The position numbers were made by a program, and so were the translations under genes. Under the pieces are notes generated by a model that ran no database searches, was not told the DNA's origin, and saw only the letters and a program-made list of their open reading frames with translations. A DNA stretch of 6,035 bases from an uncultured Eubacteriales bacterium. Its GTDB lineage: Bacteria > Bacillota > Clostridia > Peptostreptococcales > Anaerovoracaceae. This document shows positions 5,787 through 6,035 of the stretch, in pieces (positions within the stretch are counted from its first letter, which is position 1; every line of letters starts with the position of its first letter). Location: contig CAJUEB010000140.1 of NCBI GenBank assembly GCA_910585135.1, forward strand, positions 1 to 6,035, read 5' to 3'.

Positions 5787-5969
5787 TTATTGCTTTGCAG
5801 ATTTGAAAAAAGCGAAGGCGAGGTAAAGACAAAAAAGCCCAAACAATAAGCGCAATATGGCAAATCCCATTCTGATTAGTGATGAGAGAAACATGATTGC
5901 GATGAGGGCACACATGATCGCAGCGAAAATTTTCTTGATATCCCATTGGGTGTTGTTTTTAAATGACAT
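5787..5969 (-). CDS. Small two-helix membrane protein, unknown function
   Basis: This is a 60-residue protein I do not recognise. It has a short polar N-terminus with Lys12-Lys13, a hydrophobic helix at about 14-32, an Arg-Met-Gly turn (33-35) and a second helix at about 36-55 that contains Arg40, then a basic end (KSAK). A hairpin of two membrane helices with both ends inside is likely. The case for a real gene is a perfect AGGAGG (5976-5981 on the minus strand) 6 bases before ATG and a clean hydrophobic pattern. It converges on the U32 gene with only 4 bases between the two stops. Its promoter was not found in the 66 bases before the right edge and may lie beyond. It could be a toxin-like or regulatory micropeptide, but nothing here shows that. 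Confidence 0.72.
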   Translation of the reverse strand: MSFKNNTQWDIKKIFAAIMCALIAIMFLSSLIRMGFAILRLLFGLFCLYLAFAFFKSAKQ

Positions 5970-5975
5970 ACTGAA

Positions 5976-5981
5976 CCTCCT
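5976..5981 (-). promoter_or_regulatory. Strong ribosome binding site deciding the start of the 60-residue gene
   Basis: AGGAGG on the minus strand, 6 bases before the ATG (5969-5967), is the main reason to accept this short frame as a gene and to fix its start. Confidence 0.75.
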
Positions 5982-6035
5982 GACAGAGCTTGGTGCAATA
6001 AGGAAATGCTGTGATTTGTTTTTTGCATTTTGTCC

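Overview
The window looks like chromosomal DNA from a mid-GC Bacillota, most likely a Clostridia-type anaerobe. The grounds are strong AGGAGG-type ribosome binding sites, a long U32 family protein, a Firmicutes-style AI-2E family permease, a short-form malic enzyme, and AT-rich spacers between moderately GC-rich genes. The species cannot be named from this sequence. No phage, CRISPR, tRNA, rRNA or intact insertion sequence is visible.

Layout, left to right. (1) The 3' part of a malic enzyme gene enters from the left edge and stops at 531. (2) A 95-base spacer carries a GC hairpin and then a small stem-loop with an A-rich tail running into the Shine-Dalgarno. This looks like a preQ1-I riboswitch. 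It leads directly into a queuosine-precursor transporter gene (627-1382), a pairing that makes biological sense. (3) A gene-free stretch of 574 bases (1383-1956) holds GCGAA-rich degenerate sequence, a 16-base imperfect direct repeat spanning the transporter stop, a 19-bp RNA-type hairpin that buries a strong Shine-Dalgarno followed by a TTG and seven codons, and the probable terminator of the next gene. (4) An AI-2E family transporter gene lies on the minus strand (1957-3192). (5) A divergent intergenic region has promoters on both strands whose -10 elements share the same TATTATATACT segment. (6) A long U32 family peptidase-like gene (3329-5782) carries the Fe-S/U32 signature and two unusual inserts, one of them seven copies of a 21-bp tandem repeat. 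(7) A 60-codon gene on the minus strand for a two-helix membrane protein ends only 4 bp from the U32 stop.

The genes do not form one pathway or a single operon. Two touch RNA modification: the transporter feeds queuosine, made at the tRNA wobble position, and U32 proteins of this type are linked to tRNA or 23S rRNA hydroxylation. Malic enzyme is central carbon metabolism and the AI-2E protein is a membrane permease. I see no clear new defence or mobile system. The most interesting items are the riboswitch-transporter unit, the hairpin element at 1698-1742, the tandem-repeat insert in the U32 protein, and the overlapping divergent promoter.
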